This document shows positions 34,252-43,391 of a DNA stretch of 46,485 bases, piece by piece. A program made the position numbers and the translations under genes. This DNA comes from JAGXQV01 sp964505475. GTDB lineage: Bacteria; Pseudomonadota; Gammaproteobacteria; Burkholderiales; Sulfuricellaceae. A model generated the notes under the pieces. That model was not told where the DNA came from and did not search any database. It saw only the letters and a program-made list of their open reading frames with translations. The stretch is taken from assembly GCA_964505475.1 (NCBI GenBank), contig CAZDIJ010000018.1, positions 1 to 46,485 on the forward strand. The letters run 5' to 3'. Position 1 is the stretch's first letter; each line of letters starts with the position of its first letter.

Positions 34252-37200
34252 ATGCGTCCATTACGCCGGAAACTTCATGCCAGGCCATTGTGGTTACTGT
34301 TGTGTGGCGCGCTCAGCTCACCGCTCTACGCCTACGACGCCGAGATTGTTTCCCTGATCGGCAAGGGCGAGGCGCGCGACACCGCGCGAGACGACTGGAA
34401 AACGGCTGCGGTAAGGCAGCAGCTCAATCCGGGCGCCTTCGTCCGCACCGGCGACTTGAGCCAGATGGCCTTGCTGCTGCGCGATCAGACCCAGCTCAGG
34501 CTGAACCAGAACAGCATGGTGCAGATCAAGGAAGTTTCTCCCAGCGGGGGTGTGAGCAGTCTCGATCTTCCGCAGGGGCGGGTGTGGGCGCAGGCCAAGC
34601 GCAAGACGTTCGACGTTGCTAGGCAGCCGGTATTGACCATCCATACCCCCAATGCCACCGCCGGTATTCGCGGCACCGATTGGGAGCTGGCGGTTGACAA
34701 GGACGGCGTTGCGACGTTGACCGTGCTGTCCGGCGAGGTGGATTTCTATAACGATCTGGGGCGTATCTCGGTATTGCCGAACGAACAGGCGCGGGTGGAG
34801 CCGGGAAAGGCGCCCACCAAGGTGCTGCTCACCAATGCCCGCGAGCGCGTGCAATGGGTGACCGCGTACCGTCCGCAGCCGCGCCGCTGGCTGTCCTCGG
34901 CGCAGCCCGGACTCGATCCGCTCGTCGAAGCCATCGAGTCCGCGCGCTACGGCGATGCGCTGAACGCCCTGGAAAGCCGCGCCAAGCAAACCGCCGATGC
35001 CGGCACGGCGGCAATTCTCGGTGACCTCTATCTGTTTCTAGGTCGCGTCCCGGAGGCCATCGCCTTGCTGGAGCGCCATGCGGGCGAACCGCGTCCCGCC
35101 GCCTTGCTGGCGCGCGCCTATGTCATCGCCGACCGCGCCGGCGATGCCGGGCGGGTCTTGAAAGCAGCGTCCGCCAGCTACCCGAACGATGCCGAGGTTC
35201 TTTTGGCGATGGGCGATCTGGCGCGCTTCGAAGGCGATGCCGCCGCCGCCAAGGCGGCCTTCCAGCGGGTGCTGGCGGCCGATGCGAAAAATCCCGATGC
35301 CTGGTATGGATTCGGACGGGTCGAGTCCGAGCGCGAAGCGGTGAAGACCGGCCGCGAGGCGCTTGCCAAGGCCATCGAGCTGAGTCCCGCCGGGGCGGGG
35401 TTTCGCGGCGAGTTGGCGACCCTGGAATCCTTCGCCAACGAATTCGCCGCCGCCGACAAGGCGTTCGCCGATGCCTTGGCGCAACAGCCCGACGACTATG
35501 TGGCGCTCACCGGCCTGGGCATTCTTCAACTGAAGCGCGGCGAACCCGATGCCGCTCTCGAATCCTTCCTGAAGTCCGGGGTGATCGAGCCGCGCTACGC
35601 GCGCGGAGTGCTTTACACCGGGGTGGCCTATTATCAGTTAGGCAACCGTCAGCGCGCCGTGGAAATGTTCCGCCGCGCCGCCGAATTGGACCCCAAGGAT
35701 CCCCTGCCGCACATGATGATGAGCCTGGTCGCCGCCGACCGGCTCGAACTCGGGGAGGCCGTCGCCGCCGCGAGGCGCGCCGCGGAGCTGATGCCTTACC
35801 TCAAATCCTTGAATCAGTTGCTCAACAATCAGAAGGGTAACGCCAACGTCGGCGCTTCCCTGGCGCAGTTCGGCCTGGAGGACTGGGCGCAGGCCTATGC
35901 CTACAATGCTTATACGCCTTACTGGGCGGGCAGCGCCCTGTTCCTGGCCGACCGCTTCAGCGGCACGTTCAACAAGAATTCGGAACTGTTCAAGGGTTTT
36001 CTCGCCGATCCCACCGTGTTCGGCGCCTCGAACCGCTTCAATACCCTGATTGCCAGTCCGGGACACTACGCCACCATCGGGGCGCGCCTGGTGGAGCAGG
36101 ACATCCATGATCGGGGCGCGCTATTGACCGCCAACGGCTACAGCGTGGCGGCGATGCCGTTTACCTACTATGCCTCGGCGGACATCGCGCGCGTTACCCC
36201 GGGGCGCAACGATTTGCGCGTGGACGGCGACAACTATACCGTCGGCCTTGGCGCCAAGCCCAGCCATGAACTCGGGTTGTTCATGTTCGCCAACAATTTC
36301 GCCCTGGATGGCAAGACTACCGCGCTCGACAAGGGGCTGAGCGATACCACGCTCAAGCTCGACAATAATCGCGCGGATGTCGGCGTCAATTACAAATTCT
36401 CGCCAGTCTCCCATTTGTGGCTGAAACTTGGCGCCGGCAAGGAAGAATCCCGTTTCGGCGGCAATTTCTTTTCTCCCGGCACCGCCGATGCGCTCAACCA
36501 AATACTCGGCGGCGGGTTTTCAGCCAATGGCCGTATCGAGCGTTATGTCACGACAGCGGATCAGAACGACATTCAGTTGCGCCACACTTTCGACGCTGCG
36601 TCGGACTGGCAGGTGTCGTGGGGACTCGAATCGGCTCGACAAGAGAAAGCGATCGGCGCGCGCTTGAACTTCTCCGCGGTATCGCCCGGCTTGCATGGCA
36701 ATGACGACCGGAAATCCGAGGAGGCATATGTCTCGAACCGTTTCAAATTCGGTAATGCCCTGTTGTTGCAGGCCGATCTTTCCCACGTGCGCTTGAGCAA
36801 GCGGCAGTGGTCGGAAGACTTGCTGAACATGGGCGCCGGCAACCTCAATTTCGGCATGCAACGCGCCGACCGCGATATTTCGGAATGGAATCCGCGTCTC
36901 GGCATGGCCTGGAACCCGGTCAGCAACCAGACACTGCGCCTTGCCGCCCAAAAATGGCGGCGGCCTGCATCGGTCAATACCCTGGCGCCGGTCGATACCG
37001 CCGGGATCGCGGTGGATGACAGGCTGGTCGCGCTGGGTGGCGAATTGAAGCGGGTGCGCGCCCAATACGAATGGGAAATCGGCGGCGGCACCTTTGCCCA
37101 AGGTTTCATCGACCACAAGCAGGTGAGGAACCTGGTCAATACAACCGGTACGCTGGTCGGCGACATCAATCTCGAAGATCTGGAGCGCCTGCGCAACCGC

Positions 37201-37659
37201 AGCCGGCTCTCGCCGATGGCGCTCGATTTCTGGGAGGCTACGCCGGTTTTTGGCGCCGCCGATGTCGATACCGCCGGTTTTGCCTTTAACCGGCTGCTTT
37301 CCCAGAATCTGTCCGGCAGTCTGCGTTACCACTACAACCGCAGCCGCAATACCGGCGCCGGATTCGAAGGCAACCAGGTGCCCTGGCTGCCGCGCCACCT
37401 GGCGAGCGTCGGCGCCAACTGGCTGCCGGCGGCGCGCTGGCAATTGGGATGGAACCTGACTTACCGTGGCCAGCGTTATTCCGACGAAGCCAACACCCAG
37501 CGGCTCAGTGCCGGCTGGAACCTGGGGTTGCGCGGCTACTGGGAAAGTCTCGACAAGCGGCTGTCGGTGGAAGTTATCGTCGAAAACCTGCATGCCGACA
37601 AGGGCGCGGCGCCGATCCATTCCGCCGTCGTCGGAACGCAAGTGTTGTACCGTTTCTGA
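34252..37659 (+). CDS. FecR-TPR-outer membrane beta-barrel fusion
   Basis: This 1135-residue protein has a signal peptide ending near LYA/YDAE. The FecR domain (about 32-190) shows RTGDLSQMALLLRDQTQLRL and TPNATAGIRGTDWELAVD. TPR-like helical repeats cover about 215-530 (for example ALLARAYVIADRAG and NPDAWYGFGRVESEREAV). The last 500 or so residues alternate polar and aromatic strands, with WNPRLGMAWNPVSNQTLRLA and the final VLYRF ending in Phe, as in outer-membrane barrels assembled by BamA. FecR domains usually relay signals or bind peptidoglycan-side partners. A single protein combining all three is unusual. It follows the BNR gene by 15 bp and is followed by a CHASE2 cyclase gene. Confidence 0.85.
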   Translation: MRPLRRKLHARPLWLLLCGALSSPLYAYDAEIVSLIGKGEARDTARDDWKTAAVRQQLNPGAFVRTGDLSQMALLLRDQTQLRLNQNSMVQIKEVSPSGGVSSLDLPQGRVWAQAKRKTFDVARQPVLTIHTPNATAGIRGTDWELAVDKDGVATLTVLSGEVDFYNDLGRISVLPNEQARVEPGKAPTKVLLTNARERVQWVTAYRPQPRRWLSSAQPGLDPLVEAIESARYGDALNALESRAKQTADAGTAAILGDLYLFLGRVPEAIALLERHAGEPRPAALLARAYVIADRAGDAGRVLKAASASYPNDAEVLLAMGDLARFEGDAAAAKAAFQRVLAADAKNPDAWYGFGRVESEREAVKTGREALAKAIELSPAGAGFRGELATLESFANEFAAADKAFADALAQQPDDYVALTGLGILQLKRGEPDAALESFLKSGVIEPRYARGVLYTGVAYYQLGNRQRAVEMFRRAAELDPKDPLPHMMMSLVAADRLELGEAVAAARRAAELMPYLKSLNQLLNNQKGNANVGASLAQFGLEDWAQAYAYNAYTPYWAGSALFLADRFSGTFNKNSELFKGFLADPTVFGASNRFNTLIASPGHYATIGARLVEQDIHDRGALLTANGYSVAAMPFTYYASADIARVTPGRNDLRVDGDNYTVGLGAKPSHELGLFMFANNFALDGKTTALDKGLSDTTLKLDNNRADVGVNYKFSPVSHLWLKLGAGKEESRFGGNFFSPGTADALNQILGGGFSANGRIERYVTTADQNDIQLRHTFDAASDWQVSWGLESARQEKAIGARLNFSAVSPGLHGNDDRKSEEAYVSNRFKFGNALLLQADLSHVRLSKRQWSEDLLNMGAGNLNFGMQRADRDISEWNPRLGMAWNPVSNQTLRLAAQKWRRPASVNTLAPVDTAGIAVDDRLVALGGELKRVRAQYEWEIGGGTFAQGFIDHKQVRNLVNTTGTLVGDINLEDLERLRNRSRLSPMALDFWEATPVFGAADVDTAGFAFNRLLSQNLSGSLRYHYNRSRNTGAGFEGNQVPWLPRHLASVGANWLPAARWQLGWNLTYRGQRYSDEANTQRLSAGWNLGLRGYWESLDKRLSVEVIVENLHADKGAAPIHSAVVGTQVLYRF

Positions 37660-37679
37660 TCCATGGTTTTACCCGCCTG

Positions 37680-39692
37680 ATGCCGATGCCTTCGTTTCGG
37701 CCCCGGTTGCCAGCCATGCTGAATCGCCTGAGACTGCCGTGGGCAGGCATCGGCGCGGCTTTGCTGGCGTTGCTGATAAGCCTTACCGGTTTGTGGCGCA
37801 ATGTCGAACTCAGGCTGTTCGACCGGCTGGTCATCGCCACCGCGCCCAACCAGGTCAATCTGCCCGTCACCATCGTCGGTATCGACGAGCCTTCCTTCGC
37901 CGAGATCAAGCAGCAGTGGCCCTGGCCGCGCAGCATGCATGGCAGGCTCGTGGATAACCTGCGCGAGGCGGGGGTGGCGGCCATAGGGTTCGACGTGCTG
38001 TTTTCCGAGGCGACGAGTCCTGCCGAGGACATGGCTTTTGCCCAGGCAATCGAGTCCCACGGCAGCGTGGTGCTGGCGGCCGACTTGTTTTACGAGGAAA
38101 GCGACAGCGTCCGCCAATGGAAACGGGTGGAGCCGCTTGGCCTGTTCAACGAGCATGGCGCCGTCACGGGTTTCATCTCGGTGCAGATCGACCCGGATGG
38201 GGTGCAGCGCCAATTGCCCGATTACCGCGATGCATTCTGGCGCCAGATGCTGACGGTTTTCGACAGGCACTACCCCGGCATCGTTGCGCGGATCGACGGC
38301 GCGCCCGATTTGCGGATACGCTATCTGGGCGGGCCGCACACCTTCAACTATATCCCGTACTACAAACTGCTCGACCCGGAAAAATATCTGCCGCCCCACT
38401 GGAAGGAATTCCTCAGGGACAATATCGTCCTGGTCGGGCGCGACCTCAAGGCCAGCACCGAAGTGAGGAGCGCCCAGGCCGATATGTTCCAGACCCCCTT
38501 TTTTGCCATCAACAACGAATTGATGCCGGGTGTGGAAATCCACGCCAATATGATCGCCAACATGGTCAATGGCGATCCGCTTAGAGAAGCGCCGCGCGCT
38601 TGGTTTCTGCTGCTGTGGCTGGCGACCGCCAGCCTGTCGGTGTATCTGATGCGGCGTTGGCAACCCATCCGTAGCGGTCTTGCCGGGTTGGGACTGATCG
38701 CCGTTCTCGGCGGCGGAGGCTATGGCCTCATTGCCCAGGCATTGCTCTGGCTGCCGGTTGCGGGCGCGGTTTTGACGGTGTTCCTGGTGTATCTGGCGCA
38801 AGGCGGCGTCGCCTTCTTCTTCGAACAGCGGCAACGGCGTCAGATCAAGCAGGCTTTTTCCAAATACGTGGCGCCGGCGGTGGTGGAAGAAGTGATCGCC
38901 CATCCCGAGCGCCTCAAGCTGGGCGGCGAGCGGCGCGAACTGACCCTGCTGTTCACCGACCTGGCAGGATTCACCAGCATCTCCGAAGCCCTCGATGCCG
39001 AGCAGGTGGCGCAAATACTCAACCGTCACCTCACCGAGATGACGGGGATAGTGCTGCACTACCAGGGCACGGTGGATAAGTTCATCGGCGATGCGGTCAT
39101 GGCGTTCTGGGGGGCGCCCATCGCCGATCCTGACCAGTCCTTGCATGCCGTCAAGGCGGCGATGGAAATGCAGGAAAAAATCGCGGTGATGCGCGACGAA
39201 CTATTGGCGGCGGGAGGCCCGGAGGTGCGCATGCGCATCGGCGTTCACCGCGGCGAGTGCATCGTCGGCAACATGGGCGGCGACAACCGTTTCGATTACA
39301 CCGCCATCGGCGATACGGTCAATCTTGCTTCGCGCCTGGAAGGGGTCAACAAAGTCTACGGCACCGGGATTTTGCTTTCCGAAAGCGCGGCGCATGCGGT
39401 GGCGGGGCAAATCAGGCTGCGTCAGGTGGACGTGGTGCGCGTCAAGGGTAAGCAACTCGGCGTCGCAATTTATACCACCTGCCAGGACGAGAAGCTGATA
39501 GCCGATAGCGAATCCGCCCTCGCCGCCTACCGCGAAGGGAACTGGACATTGGCGCGCGAGCGCTGGCAAGCGCTCGCCGCCGATTACCCGGAAGACCCGG
39601 TAGCCAAGACCTTCCTCAAGCGCATCGACAATTTCCAGGCTAGCGGTTTTCCCACGGATTGGGACGGCACCACCACCCTCGAATCGAAGTAA
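37680..39692 (+). CDS. CHASE2-domain class III adenylate/guanylate cyclase
   Basis: This 670-residue membrane protein starts at ATG 37680 (MPMPSFRPRLPAMLNRL); ATG 37686 or 37716 are possible. A membrane helix lies near 22-40, followed by a periplasmic CHASE2 domain (about 45-310, with WPWPRSMHGRLVDNLREAG and AIGFDVLFSEAT), then three membrane segments (about 310-385), and a class III cyclase domain from about 420. The catalytic part has LLFTDLAGFTSISEAL with both metal Asp candidates, DKFIGDAVMAFWGAP, and FDYTAIGDTVNLASRL. The gene is 20 bp behind the FecR-barrel gene. CHASE2-cyclase and FecR genes are often neighbours, so periplasmic state is probably reported to a cyclic nucleotide signal. 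Confidence 0.93.
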   Translation: MPMPSFRPRLPAMLNRLRLPWAGIGAALLALLISLTGLWRNVELRLFDRLVIATAPNQVNLPVTIVGIDEPSFAEIKQQWPWPRSMHGRLVDNLREAGVAAIGFDVLFSEATSPAEDMAFAQAIESHGSVVLAADLFYEESDSVRQWKRVEPLGLFNEHGAVTGFISVQIDPDGVQRQLPDYRDAFWRQMLTVFDRHYPGIVARIDGAPDLRIRYLGGPHTFNYIPYYKLLDPEKYLPPHWKEFLRDNIVLVGRDLKASTEVRSAQADMFQTPFFAINNELMPGVEIHANMIANMVNGDPLREAPRAWFLLLWLATASLSVYLMRRWQPIRSGLAGLGLIAVLGGGGYGLIAQALLWLPVAGAVLTVFLVYLAQGGVAFFFEQRQRRQIKQAFSKYVAPAVVEEVIAHPERLKLGGERRELTLLFTDLAGFTSISEALDAEQVAQILNRHLTEMTGIVLHYQGTVDKFIGDAVMAFWGAPIADPDQSLHAVKAAMEMQEKIAVMRDELLAAGGPEVRMRIGVHRGECIVGNMGGDNRFDYTAIGDTVNLASRLEGVNKVYGTGILLSESAAHAVAGQIRLRQVDVVRVKGKQLGVAIYTTCQDEKLIADSESALAAYREGNWTLARERWQALAADYPEDPVAKTFLKRIDNFQASGFPTDWDGTTTLESK

Positions 39693-40002
39693 TCCCAATA
39701 AACTTAGTTAGCCACGGATAAGACCCCAGGTTGGCAATATTTGCCGATCACCCCAGCGATGTACAGCGTGCGCTTCGCAGTCCATTGATCCTGGATTCCT
39801 CATTTGAACCACGGGGTACACGGGGAAAAAGCAGGGAAGATAACCGGTTGAAAGAGATTGATCGTCCGCCCGCCGGGTGCGCGGCATATTCTTCATGCCT
39901 TGCCGCAATCCTATCATCCCCACGTGTTCCCCGTGGTTGAACTGCGTTTTTTAGGTTGATAATCCGTGCCAATCCGTGGTTTTACCGCTTTTCCCAGGGT
40001 AA
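39693..40002. repeat. Gene-free region built of dispersed inverted repeats
   Basis: No credible gene is seen in these 310 bp. It holds an outer CACGGAT-type pair (TTAGCCACGGATAAGACC near 39709; AATCCGTGCCAATCCGTGG near 39960). Inside it is a second family pair: TTTGAACCACGGGGTACACG near 39803 and CCCCACGTGTTCCCCGTGG near 39917. The second family also occurs at 42469-42530. It separates the convergent cyclase and ahpF genes and may help end both transcripts. Confidence 0.6.
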
Positions 40003-41565
40003 TTAAGCCGGCGCCGCCGCGCGGATCAGGTGGTCGAAAGCGCCCAGGCTGGCCTTGGCGCCCTCGCCCATGGCGATGACGATTTGCTTGTAAGGCACGG
40101 TCGTGGCATCGCCGGCGGCGAAGATGCCGGGCACGGAGGTTTGGCCGCGTGCGTCGATTTCGATTTCGCCGCGCGGCGACAGCGCCAGCGTGTCTTTCAG
40201 CCAGTCGGTGTTGGGCAGCAGGCCGATCTGCACGAAAATGCCTTCGAGGTCTACGCGGCGGGTCTCGCCGCTCGGCCTGTCCCTGTACATCAAACCGTCT
40301 ACCTTGTTGCCGTCGCCGCTCACTTCGGTGGTCTGGGCGTTGACGATGACCGTCACGTTGGGCAGGCTGCGCAGTTTCTGCTGTAGCACCCCATCGGCGC
40401 GCATCTGGCCGTCGAATTCGAGCAGGGTGACGTGGGCGACGATGCCGGCCAGGTCGATGGCTGCTTCCACGCCCGAGTTGCCGCCGCCGATCACCGCCAC
40501 GCGCTTGCCCTTGAACAGCGGGCCGTCGCAGTGCGGGCAGTAGGCCACGCCGCGCCCCCGGTATTCGCGCTCGCCGGGTACGTTCATTTCGCGCCAGCGG
40601 GCGCCGGTGGCGAGCACCACGGTCTTGCTCTTCAGCACCGCGCCGCTGGCCAGGCGCACTTCCGCCAATTCGCCGTTCTCCGCGGGCTTCAGCGCGACCG
40701 CGCGTTGCAGATTCATGATGTCTACGTCGTATTCCTTGACGTGTTGCTCCAGCGCCATGGCCAGCTTGGGACCTTCGGTGTGCGGCACCGAGATCAGGTT
40801 TTCGATGCCCAGCGTATCCAGCACTTGGCCGCCGAAGCGCTCGGCGACCACGCCGGTGCGGATACCCTTGCGCGCCGCGTAGACGGCCGCCGCGGCGCCG
40901 GCCGGGCCGCCGCCGACCACCAGCAGGTCGAAGGCGTCCTTGCGGGCGAGCTTGGCGGCTTCGCGCGCTTCGGCGCCGCTGTCCAGCTTGGCGAGGATTT
41001 CCTCGACGCCGATGCGCCCTTGGGCGAATGGCTGGCCGTTGAGGTAAACGCTCGGCACCGCCATGATCTGGCGGGCGTTCACTTCATCCTGGAACAGCGC
41101 CCCGTCTATCGTCACGTGGCTGACGTTGGGGTTGAGCACCGCCATTGTGTTCAGCGCCTGCACCACCTCCGGGCAGTTCTGGCAGGACAGCGAGATGTAG
41201 GTCTCGAAGCGGTATTCGCCGGGCAAGGCGCGGATTTGTTCGATCAAGTCGGCTTCCAGCTTGGGCGGGTGGCCGCCGGTTTGCAGCAGCGCCAGCACCA
41301 GCGAGGTGAATTCATGCCCCAGCGGGATGCCGGCGAAGCGGATGCGGGTGGCAGCGCCGGGGCGAGCCACGGAGAAGGAGGGCTTGCGGGCATCGTTGCC
41401 GTTTTCGAGCAGGCTCACCTTGCCGGACAAGCCGGCGATTTCCTCGAGCATTTCGCGCATCTCACGCGATTTTTCGCTGCCGTCCAGCGTGGCGGCCAGC
41501 TCGATCGGTTCCACGAGATTTTCAAGGTAGGCCTGCAACTGGGTTTTGATGTTGGCGTCTAGCAT
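40003..41565 (-). CDS. ahpF: Alkyl hydroperoxide reductase subunit F
   Basis: This 520-residue flavoprotein reduces the AhpC peroxiredoxin using NADH. The N-terminal tandem thioredoxin-fold domain has the redox pair C128/C131 (SCQNCPEVV), the FAD-binding motif VVGGGPAGAAAAVYAARKG lies near 216-234, and the active dithiol C343/C346 is in AYCPHCDGP. A second dinucleotide motif (VAVIGGGNSGVEAAID) binds NADH. GIFAAGDATTVPYKQIVIA near the C-terminus is typical. It begins at ATG 41565 with GGGAG upstream and lies 211 bp downstream of ahpC on the same strand. Confidence 0.97.
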   Translation of the reverse strand: MLDANIKTQLQAYLENLVEPIELAATLDGSEKSREMREMLEEIAGLSGKVSLLENGNDARKPSFSVARPGAATRIRFAGIPLGHEFTSLVLALLQTGGHPPKLEADLIEQIRALPGEYRFETYISLSCQNCPEVVQALNTMAVLNPNVSHVTIDGALFQDEVNARQIMAVPSVYLNGQPFAQGRIGVEEILAKLDSGAEAREAAKLARKDAFDLLVVGGGPAGAAAAVYAARKGIRTGVVAERFGGQVLDTLGIENLISVPHTEGPKLAMALEQHVKEYDVDIMNLQRAVALKPAENGELAEVRLASGAVLKSKTVVLATGARWREMNVPGEREYRGRGVAYCPHCDGPLFKGKRVAVIGGGNSGVEAAIDLAGIVAHVTLLEFDGQMRADGVLQQKLRSLPNVTVIVNAQTTEVSGDGNKVDGLMYRDRPSGETRRVDLEGIFVQIGLLPNTDWLKDTLALSPRGEIEIDARGQTSVPGIFAAGDATTVPYKQIVIAMGEGAKASLGAFDHLIRAAAPA

Positions 41566-41744
41566 GGTGTTCTCCCGATAAAAGTGAAACTCGCGAAGCG
41601 AGACCTCGTCTCCCTCTGGGAGAGGGCAGGGGTGAGGGACGGTTGTGGCGAGCCGCTGTATCTTGATGCGATGCGGTGGTTTGCCATGACCGTCAGGATT
41701 GCAATGGAAAGGCGTCCGACCGGTCGGGCGGCGCCTTTGCGCTG

Positions 41745-41769
41745 CAATCCCCGGCGGCGCCGGGGATTG
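41745..41769 (-). terminator. Strong hairpin between ahpC and ahpF
   Basis: Arms CAATCCCCGGC (41745-41755) and GCCGGGGATTG (41759-41769) pair perfectly over 11 bp around a 3-nt loop, eight bases beyond the ahpC stop. There is no T-run on the downstream (minus) side, so it is more likely an RNA-stabilising or partial-termination element that makes ahpC more abundant than ahpF. Confidence 0.5.
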
Positions 41770-41776
41770 TCGGGGG

Positions 41777-42343
41777 TTAGATTTTGCCGACCAGGTCGAG
41801 CGAGGGCGCCAGCGTTTCGGCGCCCGGCGTCCACTTGGCGGGGCAGACCTCGCCCGGATGAGAGGCGATGTACTGTGCGGCTTGCACCTTGCGCAGCAGT
41901 TCCTTGGCGTCGCGGCCGATGCCCAGGTCGTGGATTTCGCAAACCTTGATGACCCCTTCCGGGTTGATTACGAAGGTGCCGCGCAGCGCCAGACCTTCTT
42001 CCTCGATCATCACGCCGAAGTTGCGGGTGATGGCGCCGGTGGGGTCGCCGACCATCGGGTAGTGGATTTTCTTGATGGTCTCGGAAGCATCGTGCCAAGC
42101 CTTGTGGGTGAAATGGGTGTCGGTCGATACCGAGTAGATTTCCACGCCGATGTTCTTGTACTGGTCGTACAGGTCGGCCAGGTCGCCCAGTTCGGTCGGG
42201 CAGACGAAGGTGAAGTCGGCGGGGTAAAAGAACACCACCGACCATTTGCCCTTCAGATTGGCGTCGGTGATTTCGCTGAATTTGCCGTTGTGGTAGACGT
42301 TGGCCTTGAAGGGCTTGATTTCGGTGTTTATCAAAGAACTCAT
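41777..42343 (-). CDS. ahpC: Alkyl hydroperoxide reductase subunit C (peroxiredoxin)
   Basis: This 188-residue typical 2-Cys peroxiredoxin reduces hydrogen peroxide and organic peroxides. The peroxidatic Cys is C48 in PADFTFVCPTE and the resolving Cys is C167 in GEVCPAKW. YSVSTDTHFTHKAWHD and YPMVGDPTGAITRNFGV are family-typical. The C-terminal YF-type helix linked to overoxidation sensitivity is not seen; the protein ends in SLDLVGKI. AAGGAGA lies six bases before ATG 42343. It is transcribed ahead of ahpF and has an OxyR-like site upstream. Confidence 0.97.
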   Translation of the reverse strand: MSSLINTEIKPFKANVYHNGKFSEITDANLKGKWSVVFFYPADFTFVCPTELGDLADLYDQYKNIGVEIYSVSTDTHFTHKAWHDASETIKKIHYPMVGDPTGAITRNFGVMIEEEGLALRGTFVINPEGVIKVCEIHDLGIGRDAKELLRKVQAAQYIASHPGEVCPAKWTPGAETLAPSLDLVGKI

Positions 42344-42420
42344 GAATTTTCTCCTTGGTTGGGTTGAGTGAAGTCGTGTTGCATGGAGAACATCTTAGGT
42401 ATCGTTGTGCAATTTATCAA

Positions 42421-42457
42421 ATTGATTGTTGCAATTCATTCGATAGATAATTGCTAT
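42421..42457 (-). promoter_or_regulatory. Putative OxyR binding site upstream of ahpC
   Basis: Two 15-bp palindromic half-sites, ATTGATTGTTGCAAT (42421-42435) and ATAGATAATTGCTAT (42443-42457), are separated by 7 bp. This matches the OxyR layout (ATAG-N7-CTAT twice with a 7-bp gap) and lies 78-114 bp upstream of the ahpC start. OxyR itself is not in the window. Confidence 0.65.
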
Positions 42458-42468
42458 TGATGTGAGTT

Positions 42469-42530
42469 CCTCGTTTGAACCACGGGGAAATAAGCAGTAT
42501 TTTTCCCCATATTCCCCGTGGTCGAACCGA
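42469..42530. repeat. CCACGGGG dispersed inverted repeat, copy 2
   Basis: CACGGGGAAATA and TATTCCCCGTG form the arms of an inverted repeat just beyond the nadC stop. The leading words TCCTCGTTTGAACCACGGGG closely match TCCTCATTTGAACCACGGGG near 39797, so the two are members of one family. It could end nadC transcription. Confidence 0.6.
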
Positions 42531-43370
42531 TCAAAGGCCGGAGAGAAAGCGCATCGACAAATCGACGGCCTTGATGTCCTTGGTCAACGCGCCGATGGAG
42601 ATGCGATCCACGCCGGTTTCCGCGACGGCGCGCAGGTTTTTCAGAGTGATGCCGCCCGAGGCTTCCAGTATGGCGCGCTTGGCGGTCAGGGCGACCGCCT
42701 GGCGCAGATTTTTCAGGGTGAAATTGTCGAGCAGGATCAGTCCGGCGCCGGCATCCAACGCCTGGCGGAGTTCCTTGAGGTTTTCCACCTCGATCTGGAT
42801 CGAGGCGCCGGGCGGGGCGATGGCGGTTGCCCGTTGCAGAGCCTGCGGGATGCCGCCGGCGGCGGCGATGTGGTTCTCCTTGATGAGGATGCCGTCGTAC
42901 AGTCCGCCGCGCTGGTTGAAGCCGCCGCCGGTCTTGACCGCGTATTTCTGGGCGAGCCGCAGCCCCGGCAGGGTCTTGCGGGTATCCATGATGGCCGCCC
43001 CGGTGCCGGCGACGGTTTCCGCGTAACGGCGGGCGTTGCTGGCGGTGGCCGACAGGGTTTGCAGGAAATTCAGCGCCGGCCGTTCGGCGCTCAGCATGGC
43101 GCGGGCGTTGCCGCGGATTTCGCAGAGTATCTGATTGGGGGATACGCGGTCGCCATCGTTGGCGAACCAGCGGATTTCGATGGTCTTGTCGAGTTTGTTG
43201 AAACATCCCTCGAACCACGCCGCACCGCACAGCACGGCGGCTTCGCGGCTGATGACGGTGGCGCGGGCGGTGGCGTGGGCGGGGATGAGCAGGGCGGTCA
43301 GATCGCCGTCGCCGATGTCCTCGCGCAGCGCGGCGGCAATGTTTTCCTCGATGGCGGTGGTTAGGTTCAT
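42531..43370 (-). CDS. nadC: Nicotinate-nucleotide pyrophosphorylase (quinolinate phosphoribosyltransferase)
   Basis: This 279-residue enzyme makes nicotinate mononucleotide from quinolinate and PRPP in NAD synthesis. Typical parts are REDIGDGDLTALLIP near residues 16-30, RPALNFLQTLSATAS, the substrate-binding DTRKTLPGLRLAQKYAVKTG, GLYDGILIKENHI, IQIEVENLKEL and LEASGGITLKNL near the C-terminus. Length is normal. It begins at ATG 43370 and lies 21 bp downstream of a GGDEF gene on the same strand, with no clear functional link. Confidence 0.96.
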   Translation of the reverse strand: MNLTTAIEENIAAALREDIGDGDLTALLIPAHATARATVISREAAVLCGAAWFEGCFNKLDKTIEIRWFANDGDRVSPNQILCEIRGNARAMLSAERPALNFLQTLSATASNARRYAETVAGTGAAIMDTRKTLPGLRLAQKYAVKTGGGFNQRGGLYDGILIKENHIAAAGGIPQALQRATAIAPPGASIQIEVENLKELRQALDAGAGLILLDNFTLKNLRQAVALTAKRAILEASGGITLKNLRAVAETGVDRISIGALTKDIKAVDLSMRFLSGL

Positions 43371-43391
43371 GACGCTATTCCTGGTTGGCGT

